Shown: positions 15,387-24,543, numbered from the stretch's first letter. The stretch is 40,495 nt of DNA from Lentisphaerae bacterium GWF2_45_14 (GCA_001804785.1 MHBG01000009.1:2919-43413), one strand, 5' to 3'. Notes: generated by a model not told the origin, from the letters alone. Program-made: numbers and translations.

Positions 15387-18300
15387 TTACCCCGCGTGAT
15401 CTTCCACAATTTTTTTAGTCGCCACAAGGTCGAGCTTGCCTGTCCCGAGAAGCGGAAGTGCTTCGACTTCGATGAAATTGGAGGCCTTCGGTATCCAGAG
15501 ATTGGTCAGTTCCTTTTCTCTGAGTTCTTCAATAATTTCCTCTGGCGTCATCTCAATCTTCGAGTGGACAACCACAAGCTTTTCGCCCTTGGAACTGTCC
15601 GGCGCACCCATTACGGCGATACAGCGGTCTTCACTCTTAAGTATTTCGAATATAGCCTTTTCTACAAGTTCATGGGGAATCATTTCTCCCCCTATTTTGC
15701 TGAAGCGAGAGAGTCTCCCTGTCACGGTGAGGTAGCCGTCAAGGTCCATCTTTCCAATGTCGCCCGTATTGTACCAGCCGTTTTTTATGACCTCATGGGT
15801 TTTCTGCGGCTCGTCAAGGTAGCCCTGCATTACGTTGGGGCCTTTGACAAGCATAAGGCCTTCTTGTCCCGGCTCGAGCTCCTCAAGTGTTTCTGGATTA
15901 ACTATTTTCACGCAGATACCCGACATTGGCGGGCCAACACTTCCTGGTTTACCCGGACGCTTTCCGAGGTTCAGTATTGAATTTGCAATATTTATTGATA
16001 CGATTGGAGAAAGTTCGGTACTGCCATAGCCCTCGATAACCTCAAGGCCTGTCATTTGCTTAAACTTCTCGGCAATGTCCCGCCTCAGTTTTTCGGCTCC
16101 GGTCACGACAAGGCGCAGCGACTTGAATTGCTCGGGTTTGCACTTTCTCATATATGACTGGAGGAATGTTGGCGTGGCGAGCAGTACAGTGAGTCCGTTC
16201 TCGGCAATTACCCTGCCGATGGTTTCGCCGTCAAGGGGGTTCGGAACATAGACAGCTTTCGCCTTTATCATCAGCGGTATCCAGAAGCAAGTGGTTATTC
16301 CGAAGCTGTGAAAGAGAGGAAGGTTCCCAACGATTCGGTCACTGTTTCTCCAACCCATTATGCGGATGCACGAGTATACGTCGCTGTTTATGTTATGATG
16401 TGAAAGCATTATGCCTTTCGGGATACCGGTCGAGCCGCTGGAAAAAAGAAGCACGGCGGTGCCAAAAACATTTCTGTGCGTATTCGGCGCGAGGAAATTC
16501 ATTATTTCCTGCCGCGGAAAAAGAAAGAACGCGGATGTGTAGATAATTTTTTTCAGCTTGGAAATTTTTGGCGCAATATCTTCGAGGAAAACCATTTCGG
16601 GAAGCGGCTCCATCTTTATTTTCTGGAGAAACTTCCTGCTGGTAAGAATGCAATTGAGCTTCGCCTTCGCCGCCGAAAGAACGATCGATTCGCGGGAAGC
16701 TGAAAAATTCAGCATTGCTGGTACCTTGTCGGCAAGCATTGTTCCCAAAACGGTCATGACGCTGATAGTGCTGCTGGGAAGCATTACCCCAACATATTTT
16801 CTGTCTTTCGGTACCATTTTGCGTATTTCGCGGCTGAGAAGTGCGGCCCCTACAAAGAGCTCGAAGTTCCTAAATTCCTTTCCGTCAGCGTCCTTTACGG
16901 AGACGTGGAAGGGATGCCTGCGGGCCATTAAGCAAAACCTGTAGTGAATGGGTCTTTCCTCTTCGCGCGGCTCCATTTCCGTTTCGGCGGCGAGTTCGGA
17001 AATTACCTGCCTGATCTTGAATGGCGTTACGCCCTTGTCAAGCGGCTTTCCTACAGTTACCGATGCGGGGTGCGGAAACTCAATTGGAAGCTTGAACCTT
17101 ATCTTTCCGTAATAATAACTGAATATACTGCCCCATAGCATCCCGAGCCTTATGGGGATTATTGGAACATCCATATTTTCAGGAATCATTTTAAAAAGTC
17201 CCTTCCGAAATTCGTCCATTATTCCATTTCTGGTTATTTTACCTTCCGGAAAGAGGCAGACTAATTCGCCTTTTCTAAGAAGCTCACGCGTTGTCTCGAA
17301 AAGCTCTTTTGTCCTACGCGGCTTGCCTGCAGAAGGGACTTCGACTATACCCGCCCATTTGACAAATGGATATATCAGGGGCTGACGGTAATAGTCTTCG
17401 TGCATCAGGAAGTGGACAAGGCGCGATGTGCAGGCAGTTATGAGAAGACCGTCGACGAACGAAACATGGTTTGCAACAAGCAACGCGGGCCCGTGCTCGG
17501 GAATATGTTCCGGATCTTTCATCTTTATCTTATAAATAGTACGCGAGATAAGAAGAATGATACAGCGGCCTACATATTCAGGGGCTTTTATAAAGAGAAG
17601 CACAGATACTATAAACGTAAGTACCCCCATCCCCATGAATATGTTACGCGGATCAATACTCAGGCAGCACGATTGAAGCAGCAGCGCCGCGTTCTCAAAA
17701 ATAGACGCATCCCGCTGTGCCGCTTCTCCGCTTCCCGATGTAAGCATGAACATCACCGCACTCGAAATCATTATCATGAAAAAACAGACCATGTTCGCAT
17801 TCGCAAAAAAGTTCCCGCGCTCTTCCGGATTGGTGAAATTCTGCTGGTATGCCCTCAGCGGTATTACAAAAAGGCCGCCCGAAATTCCAAGCAGAAAAAG
17901 CGAACCCAGAAATAACGGATAAAACATTATGCCCCCGGCAGATATTGCCTCTCCGGGAAAAAGCGCGGCGGTAAAGAAAAACATCACCATACCGGCCGCC
18001 CCGAACGGCACAAGTCCCAGCTCGACACGCCCGGCTGAGAGCCGTCCCGCCAGCCAGCAACCTAACCCCATACCACCCGCTAGCGCAAGCTGAATTATTC
18101 CGATATCAGTGGACCTCTCGCCTGGAATCCCGAGTGTGTATTTCGCGAAAACTATCAGCACCGTCTGCACGGCCGCTCCAACCGCGAAAAAATACGATTC
18201 GGAAAGCATCGCAAGGAAAAGCCGCGGCTTCTTGAGCAGCGACATGACGCCGTCCCAATATTTAATAATCACATTCCAGTGCCATTTTCTTTGCGGATTG

Positions 18301-18908
18301 CCCGCCCGTCCCTGCGGTATTCTTAGAGTAAAGAGAAAGCCCGTAAGCCCAAGTCCCGTGAAAAGAAATCCGCACAGGTAGAGATTGTCGGCTACAAGCG
18401 TCTTGAGCATAAAGCCCGCTCCAACACCAATTATAACCGCGAAAAAATTCGCCATCCCTATATTACCGTTTGCGTGCGATATCTCCTTGTCGTTGAATAT
18501 CTCGGGAATGATTCCGTTGAAGGATGGGCTGAAAAACGCGCTTTGCGCGGCCATAAGAAACATTACCGAAACAAGAGGCGCTATTCCCCATGAATTAATT
18601 TTAAAAAGGGTGAGCGCTCCCAAAGCCATTACACAAACTTCGGCGAACTTGGAAATTACAAGAACATTTCTTTTCGGAAAACGGTCCGCGAGGTACCCGG
18701 CAGCTTCTGAAAATATCAAAAAAGGAAGTACATACGCCATACTCAACATTGCAAGAAAAGCGGAATCCCTGGCATAGCTTTCCGTAAATCCCACTGCCGC
18801 CAGAACGGCTATCGTCTTAAACGCATGATCATTGAAAATCCCTAAAAACTGCGCGCCAGCCAACGGACTGAGCCTTTTTAGAAAAAATATTCCGCTTCCA
18901 CTTTCCAT
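15387..18908 (-). CDS. LplT-like transporter / PlsC-like acyltransferase / acyl-ACP synthetase fusion
   Basis: The 1173-residue protein joins three modules that are lplT plus the bifunctional aas in E. coli. Residues ~10-450 are a major-facilitator transporter (GAQFLGIFNDHAFK start, about 12 helices). Residues ~465-640 are a PlsC-type acyltransferase with HVSFVDG (His481, Asp486) and FPEGKITRNG (553-562). Residues ~660-1173 are an adenylate-forming ligase with FSSGSTGIPKG (822-832), GYGSTE (960-965), NTGD (1047-1050) and a C-terminal GTGKLD with Lys1158. The expected role is to flip lysophospholipids inward and re-acylate them with fatty acid loaded on ACP. An AAGG site precedes the ATG. The hydrolase downstream is translationally coupled. 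Fusions of this kind occur in other diderms. Confidence 0.92.
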   Translation of the reverse strand: MESGSGIFFLKRLSPLAGAQFLGIFNDHAFKTIAVLAAVGFTESYARDSAFLAMLSMAYVLPFLIFSEAAGYLADRFPKRNVLVISKFAEVCVMALGALTLFKINSWGIAPLVSVMFLMAAQSAFFSPSFNGIIPEIFNDKEISHANGNIGMANFFAVIIGVGAGFMLKTLVADNLYLCGFLFTGLGLTGFLFTLRIPQGRAGNPQRKWHWNVIIKYWDGVMSLLKKPRLFLAMLSESYFFAVGAAVQTVLIVFAKYTLGIPGERSTDIGIIQLALAGGMGLGCWLAGRLSAGRVELGLVPFGAAGMVMFFFTAALFPGEAISAGGIMFYPLFLGSLFLLGISGGLFVIPLRAYQQNFTNPEERGNFFANANMVCFFMIMISSAVMFMLTSGSGEAAQRDASIFENAALLLQSCCLSIDPRNIFMGMGVLTFIVSVLLFIKAPEYVGRCIILLISRTIYKIKMKDPEHIPEHGPALLVANHVSFVDGLLITACTSRLVHFLMHEDYYRQPLIYPFVKWAGIVEVPSAGKPRRTKELFETTRELLRKGELVCLFPEGKITRNGIMDEFRKGLFKMIPENMDVPIIPIRLGMLWGSIFSYYYGKIRFKLPIEFPHPASVTVGKPLDKGVTPFKIRQVISELAAETEMEPREEERPIHYRFCLMARRHPFHVSVKDADGKEFRNFELFVGAALLSREIRKMVPKDRKYVGVMLPSSTISVMTVLGTMLADKVPAMLNFSASRESIVLSAAKAKLNCILTSRKFLQKIKMEPLPEMVFLEDIAPKISKLKKIIYTSAFFLFPRQEIMNFLAPNTHRNVFGTAVLLFSSGSTGIPKGIMLSHHNINSDVYSCIRIMGWRNSDRIVGNLPLFHSFGITTCFWIPLMIKAKAVYVPNPLDGETIGRVIAENGLTVLLATPTFLQSYMRKCKPEQFKSLRLVVTGAEKLRRDIAEKFKQMTGLEVIEGYGSTELSPIVSINIANSILNLGKRPGKPGSVGPPMSGICVKIVNPETLEELEPGQEGLMLVKGPNVMQGYLDEPQKTHEVIKNGWYNTGDIGKMDLDGYLTVTGRLSRFSKIGGEMIPHELVEKAIFEILKSEDRCIAVMGAPDSSKGEKLVVVHSKIEMTPEEIIEELREKELTNLWIPKASNFIEVEALPLLGTGKLDLVATKKIVEDHAG

Positions 18909-18967
18909 CGGATAGTTTTCCTTCTATTTCCGACAATATGATTAAAGTGTCATAATCATTCGGTAAA

Positions 18968-18982
18968 ATTGATTAAATCAAT
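18968..18982. promoter_or_regulatory. Palindrome upstream of the LplT-Aas fusion gene (candidate operator)
   Basis: ATTGATT, one base, AATCAAT is a perfect seven-base inverted repeat about 60 bases before the fusion gene start, in the 83-base gap after the S41-like gene. Position and symmetry fit a dimeric-regulator site. No regulator is identified. Confidence 0.3.
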
Positions 18983-18991
18983 AACGATATT

Positions 18992-19885
18992 TTAGTCACG
19001 TTTCATTTTCTCGCGAATAACACCGATACTTATAAGCAGATCGACTGCTCGCGAAAGGGCGTGATCAGAAGATCCTGCCCCGGTTTCAGAAGAGAGCCTT
19101 TTAAAATCTATCTGCGGAAACGGCTCCGCTATTATCAATGGGACAAGCGGCTTTGCCGATATATCGACAAGCTCCGGCGGAACATCCGGAAAAATAAGCC
19201 TGCTTCCATTAGGCAGAGAAACCGACTTCATGGGAAAGGGCTTGCCCTCTGGATATTTCCCCATAACTATCGCATGCCCGGACTTCTCAAGCAATGCCCC
19301 AAAAAGCTCCGGAGAATTTTCCGTTTTCCCACTTGTCAGAATCACGATTGGACGCTCAAAGAGTTTTTTTAAATCACTCCCTTCAGGACAGCCGGGAACG
19401 TCTTCCGGATGACAGAAGAGCCTTGCCGCTTTTAACGCTGAAACGGTGTCACCTCCGCGAGAATTCCTCAAATCTATTACTATTCCTGACGGTTTTTCTG
19501 AAAAACCGGCGACCATTTCAGCGTCATTTTTCAATGCCGCGACAATAGCTGGAGTGAACGAGTCCAATCTTATGTAAGTGACTTTGTTTGAAGCGATATT
19601 GATGATGTTGAAAATTTCAGCCTTGTTTTCAGGCAGAGCTTTTGTCTCTTCAAATTTTTCACCCGACGGGATATATTCAATTCCGGCACTGAATGAATGG
19701 ACAAAATTACGTATAAGCTTTTCGCGTGCCTTTTTGTCAGAGTCGAGCCTTTTTATAAGTGAAGGATAGTCCTTCTCCAAGACAGTAATGATGGCTTTTA
19801 TTTCATCGGCCGCCTTATCACTCTCATTGCCAGATGCTTGCGCTGATATTGAGAAGATTAAGAAAAGATACAGAAATAACTTCAT
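18992..19885 (-). CDS. Exported S41 (tail-specific) protease-like protein
   Basis: The 297-residue protein has a signal peptide (about 1-18, MKLFLYLFLIFSISAQASG). It carries the S41 core without a PDZ domain: VTYIRLDSF, GIVIDLRNSRGGD (the DLRxNxGG motif) and VILTSGKTENSPELFGALL followed by the GKYPEGKP loop. In tail-specific proteases the catalytic serine lies in TASASE and the lysine 25 residues later. Here the closest serine is Ser191 (NSPE) and the lysine Lys215, 24 apart with a one-residue shift, so activity is likely but not certain. It starts one base after the purE stop (TGA-A-ATG). The link to purine synthesis is probably only operonic. Confidence 0.75.
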   Translation of the reverse strand: MKLFLYLFLIFSISAQASGNESDKAADEIKAIITVLEKDYPSLIKRLDSDKKAREKLIRNFVHSFSAGIEYIPSGEKFEETKALPENKAEIFNIINIASNKVTYIRLDSFTPAIVAALKNDAEMVAGFSEKPSGIVIDLRNSRGGDTVSALKAARLFCHPEDVPGCPEGSDLKKLFERPIVILTSGKTENSPELFGALLEKSGHAIVMGKYPEGKPFPMKSVSLPNGSRLIFPDVPPELVDISAKPLVPLIIAEPFPQIDFKRLSSETGAGSSDHALSRAVDLLISIGVIREKMKRD

Positions 19886-19886
19886 T

Positions 19887-20405
19887 TCAGATGCTGCCGT
19901 TTTTCAGGCTTTCCTGAAGCTCGGAATCCGCCTTTCGTATGGCTTCGAGCTGTTCTTTCCTGAACTCCTTGAGCTTTTCTGCAATGGCCTTTTCTGAGAG
20001 GGCAAGTATTGCCAGCGCAAAGAACGCGGCGTTCTTCGCGCCTGCTTTTCCGACTGTCACGGAGGCGACAGGTATTCCCGGCGGCATCTGAACAGTCGAC
20101 AGCAGAGCGTCAAGTCCGTTAAAGGGCTCGCACGCCATAGGAAGTCCTATTACCGGAAGCACGGTATGCGCCGCAATGACTCCGCCGAGATGGGCCGCCA
20201 TTCCCGCCGCACAGATGATAACCTTGATTCCCGAAGTTTCGGCGCCGCGTGCAAAGTTCGCCGCTTCTTCCGGCGAACGGTGTGCGGAGATTATCCTTGC
20301 GGTAAACGGCACATCGAATTTTCTAAAAATATCGAAGGAGTCTTTTACGCTTGAAAGGTCGCTCTTGCTTCCCATTATTACGGCAATTTTCGCATTTTCC
20401 GGCAT
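19887..20405 (-). CDS. purE: N5-carboxyaminoimidazole ribonucleotide mutase
   Basis: PurE converts N5-CAIR to CAIR in purine biosynthesis. The 172-residue protein has all class I PurE motifs: VIMGSKSDLSSV near the N-terminus, RIISAHRSPEEA, ICAAGMAAHLGGVIAAHT, and MPPGIPVASVTVGKAGAKNAA. It has an AAGGACT ribosome site and follows rpoZ after a hairpin terminator, so it may have its own promoter. It is coupled to the downstream S41-like gene. purK is not in the window. Confidence 0.97.
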   Translation of the reverse strand: MPENAKIAVIMGSKSDLSSVKDSFDIFRKFDVPFTARIISAHRSPEEAANFARGAETSGIKVIICAAGMAAHLGGVIAAHTVLPVIGLPMACEPFNGLDALLSTVQMPPGIPVASVTVGKAGAKNAAFFALAILALSEKAIAEKLKEFRKEQLEAIRKADSELQESLKNGSI

Positions 20406-20427
20406 AGTCCTTAGTCCTTATATGAGA

Positions 20428-20468
20428 AAAACCGGCGGCGCAATTTTTTACACTGCGGGGCCGGTTTT
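20428..20468 (-). terminator. Intrinsic terminator after rpoZ
   Basis: On the minus strand AAAACCGGC (20468-20460) pairs with GCCGGTTTT (20436-20428) around a GC-bearing loop, and the right arm runs into a T-rich stretch (TTTTTCTC). It lies between rpoZ and purE and would end the upstream transcript. The mirror strand also ends in a partial T-run. Confidence 0.6.
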
Positions 20469-20488
20469 CCTTTTATCTTTATCTTTGG

Positions 20489-20725
20489 TCAGGCTTCGGT
20501 CTGCTGTTGTTCCTCAGCTTCCGCTTTCACCACCGGCCCGTATTCAAAGCCTACTTTGCCTTCCGCTATTTCAAGAAGAGCTATATCAAGGTGATTTTCA
20601 TCTTTGCACTTGACCATAGGTCTCGCTCCCAGAGCGAGCTGCTTGGCTCTTTTAGCGGCCACAATAGAAAGTATCTTCGGATCAGCAATGACTTTTTTTG
20701 CCCTTTCTACGTACGCATTATTCAT
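20489..20725 (-). CDS. rpoZ: RNA polymerase omega subunit
   Basis: Omega (78 residues) helps assemble and stabilise the RNA polymerase beta' subunit. The sequence shows the omega pattern: a short helical start, SIVAAKRAKQLALGARPMV, then NHLDIALLEIAEGKVGFEYG, which matches the K/R-A-xxL..G..P.v and AL.EI..GK. motif of the family. Length is normal. An AAGGAG site precedes the ATG. It lies 35 bases after the acyl-CoA dehydrogenase on the same strand and is followed by a hairpin terminator. It is more often found beside gmk; here that gene is absent. Confidence 0.88.
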   Translation of the reverse strand: MNNAYVERAKKVIADPKILSIVAAKRAKQLALGARPMVKCKDENHLDIALLEIAEGKVGFEYGPVVKAEAEEQQQTEA

Positions 20726-20760
20726 AGACCGAACTCCTTATCTGTTAATTGACCCCATCA

Positions 20761-22479
20761 TCAGTAATCGATGATTGTCCTGTGGTTGTCTATCACCGTC
20801 ATATCGCCTCTTACAACGATCTGATAACGGCAGTTGAACTCCGGTACTGCGTCGAGAATATACCTTTCAGCGAAGTCTTCACGTTCGGCGCATTTTGCGG
20901 CATCCCTTATCATAAGATAGCCCACGTATATAAATATTTCCATCTCGACCAGGTGCTTTGACACGAGACCGTGATATTCGGGGTCTTTCTTTTCGTTCAC
21001 GTACTTGACAGCCTCAAGCTGCTTAGAGTGCATTTCCTGGAGGAAGTGCTTGAGCCTGAGAAGCTTCCCTTCACACTTAATATTATCAAACTTCGCAATC
21101 AGCGGATCAAGAACGCGCTGGAGCACACCGCCGATAGAGGCCACGTGCTGGAGCTGCGTGGTGCCTTCGTAGATGTTCGTGATACGTGCGTCGCGGTAGA
21201 AGCGCTCGACATTGAAGTCGCGCATGAAACCGGTACCGCCGTGAATCTGGATGGCGTCGTATGTCACCTGATTGGCGATTTCGGTTGCGTACGCCTTGCT
21301 CATCGGAGTAAGGACGGCGGCGATTTTCGTATAGGCCTTCTGTGCGGCGCGCTGTTCTTCGGTCGGATTTTCGTTATCTTCCACTACATGGTTGTAACTT
21401 GCGCGCAAGTCCACATATTTTGTTGTTTCATAGAGAAGCGTTCTTGCAGCAACAATCTTGAGCTTCATCTTCGCGAGCATGTCATAAATGGCCGGGAACT
21501 TGTCGATGGAAGTCTTGAACTGTTCGCGTTCTTTCGCGTACTTGCGGGCGTCGCGGTAAGCAGCTTCGGCTATGCCGAGCGCCTGCCCGCTGATGGCTAC
21601 ACGTGCGCCGTTCATGAGGGCCATGATGTATTTTGTCAGTCCGCGTCTGCGCAGTCCGCAGAGTTCAGCGGGAACGTTGTTGTACTGAAGTTCGCATGTC
21701 GCGACTCCGTGAATGCCGAGCTTGTGTTCGATACGCCTTACGACAAGTTCGGGACATATCTTGCAGACAAACATCGAAAGACCGCGTCCGTCGGTCGTTC
21801 CTTCTTCGGAACGAGCGAGTACCAGATGCACCTGTGCGCAACCGTTGGTAATGAAGCGCTTCATGCCGTTCAGGTACCACTGTCCGGTTTTCGGGTCCTG
21901 AGTCGCCTTGAGTCGGACTGACTGAAGGTCGGAACCTGAATCGGGTTCCGTAAGATCCATTGAGCCGTCGTATTCGCCAGTGGCGAAACCGGGCAGATAC
22001 TTCTGCTTCTGTTCTTCGCTGCCAAATTCGCATATCGTTTCGGATATGTCCTGGAGTCCGAAGAGGTTCTGAAGGCTCGCGTCGGCCCTGGATACCATTT
22101 CCGTCATCATCGTATAGATGGTATTCGGGAAATTGAGACCGCCGAAACGGTGCGGAAGCATCACGCCCATCACGTTTGCTTTTTTAAGCTCGTCGAGGTT
22201 TTTCTGTGTGAGCGGGTGATAAGTTACGGTGTTGTTCTCGAAATGCGGGCCTTCCATATCTACCTGTCTTGATCTCGGCTCGATCCTCTCGCCGGCGACT
22301 TCGCCTACGACTTCGAGAGATTGACGGTAGTTGTCGAGAGCGTCCTCTAGATTCACGGGTGCGCTGTCGCACTCTTCCGCGAATTTGAAATGGTTTTCCT
22401 TGAGCTCTACTACTTCTTTGAGATCAAGGTTTTCCAATGTGAACTGGAGGTCTTTATTGTCTAAGAAAAAGTTCGGCAT
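20761..22479 (-). CDS. Acyl-CoA dehydrogenase
   Basis: The 572-residue flavoprotein oxidises acyl-CoA to enoyl-CoA and passes electrons to ETF. The core has DLTEPDSGSDLQSV (FAD/substrate region), GMKRFITNGCAQ, GIHGVATCELQYNNVPA, QIHGGTGFMRDFNVER and IYEGTTQLQ with the catalytic-type glutamate. About 120 extra C-terminal residues (helix-rich, from LIAKF to DAVPEF) place it in the longer subgroup near 570-600 residues rather than the ~380-residue short-chain class. A GGGGGGA site precedes the ATG. It follows etfA by 12 bases in an etfB-etfA-dehydrogenase operon. Chain-length specificity cannot be read from sequence alone. Confidence 0.95.
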   Translation of the reverse strand: MPNFFLDNKDLQFTLENLDLKEVVELKENHFKFAEECDSAPVNLEDALDNYRQSLEVVGEVAGERIEPRSRQVDMEGPHFENNTVTYHPLTQKNLDELKKANVMGVMLPHRFGGLNFPNTIYTMMTEMVSRADASLQNLFGLQDISETICEFGSEEQKQKYLPGFATGEYDGSMDLTEPDSGSDLQSVRLKATQDPKTGQWYLNGMKRFITNGCAQVHLVLARSEEGTTDGRGLSMFVCKICPELVVRRIEHKLGIHGVATCELQYNNVPAELCGLRRRGLTKYIMALMNGARVAISGQALGIAEAAYRDARKYAKEREQFKTSIDKFPAIYDMLAKMKLKIVAARTLLYETTKYVDLRASYNHVVEDNENPTEEQRAAQKAYTKIAAVLTPMSKAYATEIANQVTYDAIQIHGGTGFMRDFNVERFYRDARITNIYEGTTQLQHVASIGGVLQRVLDPLIAKFDNIKCEGKLLRLKHFLQEMHSKQLEAVKYVNEKKDPEYHGLVSKHLVEMEIFIYVGYLMIRDAAKCAEREDFAERYILDAVPEFNCRYQIVVRGDMTVIDNHRTIIDY

Positions 22480-22491
22480 TGTTATCCCCCC

Positions 22492-23511
22492 TTAAACTTT
22501 GGATTTATAGGCTTTAATCATTTTGGGAATGATATCGTTGAGTTCGCCCGTTATTGAATAATGTGCGACTGAGAATATCGGCGCGTCCGGATCATTGTTT
22601 ATCGCAATGATTTTTTTGGATTCGGCCATACCCGCGCGGTGCTGTATTGAACCGCTTATTCCGCAGGCGATATATAGCTTCGGCCTTACAGTAACACCCG
22701 TCTGGCCTACCTGGTGATCGTGGTCGATCCACCCGGCATCGACTGCGGCGCGTGATGCTCCGACTTCGCCGCCGAGAGCTTCCGCGAGCTGGTATATGAG
22801 CTTGAAGTTGTTCTTGCTTCCCACTCCGTAACCGCCGGCGACTATTATCTGAGAGCCCTTGAGGTCAACGCTTTTTTCTTCGCGTATGCGCTCGATTACT
22901 CTTATGACGGTCTCTTCTTTTGAAAGGGCGGGTTTGATTCTTACAAGCTTACCTTTTCTTGAGCTGTCGGGACTGTCCATTTTCATCACGCCTTCGCGGA
23001 CGGTCACCATCTGTGGATCGTCCCAAGTATTGACAATTGTGGCGATGATGTTGCCGCCGAACGCAGGACGAATCTGCATCAGCTTGTCCTTATATGACTT
23101 CTGATTGACCTTGTCTTCGAAATCATCGATTTGAAGGTCAGTGCAGTCTGCCGTAAGTCCTGCGAGTTTTTCGGATGCGACGCGGGGCGCGAGTTCGCGG
23201 CCCTTCATTGTCGCGCCGAAAAGGAGGATGTTCGGTTTATGTTCCTTTACGAGGTCAATTATCACTTTCGCGTAGGGGAGCACTGTAAAGGGCTCAAGCC
23301 TGTCGTCTTCGGCGAGATACACAGTATCGCAGCCGTAGTGATAAAGAGTTTCAACACAACCTTCGATTTTATTTCCGAGCAGAACGGCTTCTGTTTTGAT
23401 GCCGAGCCTGTTTGCGAGGTCGCGGCCTTTGCACACTAGCTCAAGGCTCACGTCGGCGATTTTACCGCCTTCCTGTTCGATGAATACCCATACGTTTCCA
23501 ATTTTTGACAT
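22492..23511 (-). CDS. etfA: Electron transfer flavoprotein alpha subunit
   Basis: EtfA (339 residues) binds the FAD of the ETF heterodimer that accepts electrons from acyl-CoA dehydrogenase. The C-terminal FAD domain is unmistakable: AGGYGVGSKNNF, VGASRAAVDAGWI, HQVGQTGVTVRPKLYIACG, SGSIQHRAGM, AINNDPDAPIF. The N-terminal part includes GATMKGRELAPRVASEKLAG. It starts six bases after etfB. The electron sink (ETF:quinone oxidoreductase or a bifurcating partner) is not in the window, and there is no extra ferredoxin domain on this subunit. Confidence 0.97.
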   Translation of the reverse strand: MSKIGNVWVFIEQEGGKIADVSLELVCKGRDLANRLGIKTEAVLLGNKIEGCVETLYHYGCDTVYLAEDDRLEPFTVLPYAKVIIDLVKEHKPNILLFGATMKGRELAPRVASEKLAGLTADCTDLQIDDFEDKVNQKSYKDKLMQIRPAFGGNIIATIVNTWDDPQMVTVREGVMKMDSPDSSRKGKLVRIKPALSKEETVIRVIERIREEKSVDLKGSQIIVAGGYGVGSKNNFKLIYQLAEALGGEVGASRAAVDAGWIDHDHQVGQTGVTVRPKLYIACGISGSIQHRAGMAESKKIIAINNDPDAPIFSVAHYSITGELNDIIPKMIKAYKSKV

Positions 23512-23517
23512 AGCGGC

Positions 23518-24414
23518 TTACCCCAGTGTGTGATCTACTATAAGTTCGTGGACGAGATTGCTGATACCCTGTTCCGTCGGGGGTATCGCTTTTGTCTCTG
23601 TCGCTGTCAGAACTACGTTTTCGATTTTCTTTACTTTGGTCGGAGAGCCTTTGAGTCCGACTCTTTCGATGTCGGCGCTGGCATCCGTTGCGCTCCACTC
23701 ATGTATAAAGAGGTTTCTCTTTTTAAGATTTTCCTCTTCTTCTACGAGTGCTTCGGCATCGGTATAGTTTGCATTGGCGTGGAATTTCACAAGTTCGGAG
23801 CGAGTCATCGCCTTTTTGTACTTCATGATTCTTCTCACGGCCTTGGGCCTCGGCTCATTGGCGTCGATTACTGTCAGAAGAGCAGGAGTCGGGCACTCGA
23901 GGACTTCGTAACCGCCTTCGATAGCTCGTTTTGCGATTATCTTCCCCTTGCTAAGCTCTTTAACTTCTTCCACATATGATATCTGTGGGAGTTTGAGCTT
24001 TTCCGCCAACTGCGGACCGACCTGTGCGGTATCACCGTCTATCGCCTGCCTGCCGCAGAGGATAAGATCGTATTTACCGATTTTCTTGGCGCAGCAGCTC
24101 AAAGCATAGCTTGTGGCGAGCGTGTCGGCACCAGCAAATGATCTGTCTGTCAAAAGTACGCCTTCATCAGCGCCTCTGCAGAGCGCATCGCGCAAGACTT
24201 CAGCCGCATTTGGGGGACCCATTGTTCCGACCACGACTTTTGCCCCGAATCTTTCCTTCAACTCAAGCGCGAGCTCTAGTGCGTTCAAATCTTCTGGATT
24301 GAAGATCGCCGGCAGCGCCGCCCTGTTTACTGTGCCGTCCGGCTTCATAGCCTGCCCAGTAATATTCTGGGTGTCCGGCACCTGTTTCACGAACACGATG
24401 ATTGTGTAACTCAC
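23518..24414 (-). CDS. etfB: Electron transfer flavoprotein beta subunit
   Basis: EtfB (298 residues) is the AMP- or FAD-binding partner of EtfA. Family motifs are IIVFVKQVPDT at the start, FNPEDLNALELALELKE, LLTDRSFAGADTLATSYAL and LILCGRQAIDGDTAQVGPQLAE. It is longer than the ~255-residue average because of an extended C-terminus. The start is GTG with TAGGGAG seven bases upstream. It is the first gene of the ETF/acyl-CoA dehydrogenase operon and diverges from the PP2C-type phosphatase across 293 bases. Confidence 0.96.
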   Translation of the reverse strand: MSYTIIVFVKQVPDTQNITGQAMKPDGTVNRAALPAIFNPEDLNALELALELKERFGAKVVVGTMGPPNAAEVLRDALCRGADEGVLLTDRSFAGADTLATSYALSCCAKKIGKYDLILCGRQAIDGDTAQVGPQLAEKLKLPQISYVEEVKELSKGKIIAKRAIEGGYEVLECPTPALLTVIDANEPRPKAVRRIMKYKKAMTRSELVKFHANANYTDAEALVEEEENLKKRNLFIHEWSATDASADIERVGLKGSPTKVKKIENVVLTATETKAIPPTEQGISNLVHELIVDHTLG

Positions 24415-24484
24415 AATTCAACTCCCTAGTTTGTTCATCTTTAAACAAAAAATAAAAATTTACCAACCCTGAAAAAATAAGGAC

Positions 24485-24543
24485 TGTTATAATAGCATGG
24501 TCTCGTCAAAAAGACAGCGGGAGAGCCTAAAAAAGGCCTTTTT
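24485..24543 (+). ncRNA. Candidate short leader RNA or attenuator
   Basis: TGTTATAAT (24485-24493) is an extended -10 promoter element. The predicted transcript soon meets GGTCTC (24499-24504), which can pair with GAGAGCC (24521-24527, one bulge). The same GCC also pairs as GCCT-AAAAA-AGGC (24525-24537) followed by CTTTTT. The two folds exclude each other, as in an attenuator. The terminator stem is only four pairs, and no known riboswitch class is recognised. Confidence 0.25.

Noticed and set aside
20971..21921. A 316-codon plus-strand open frame inside the acyl-CoA dehydrogenase gene
   Set aside because: It is antisense to a gene with clear dehydrogenase motifs, has no recognisable domain, and its amino acid make-up looks like a reverse-strand shadow.
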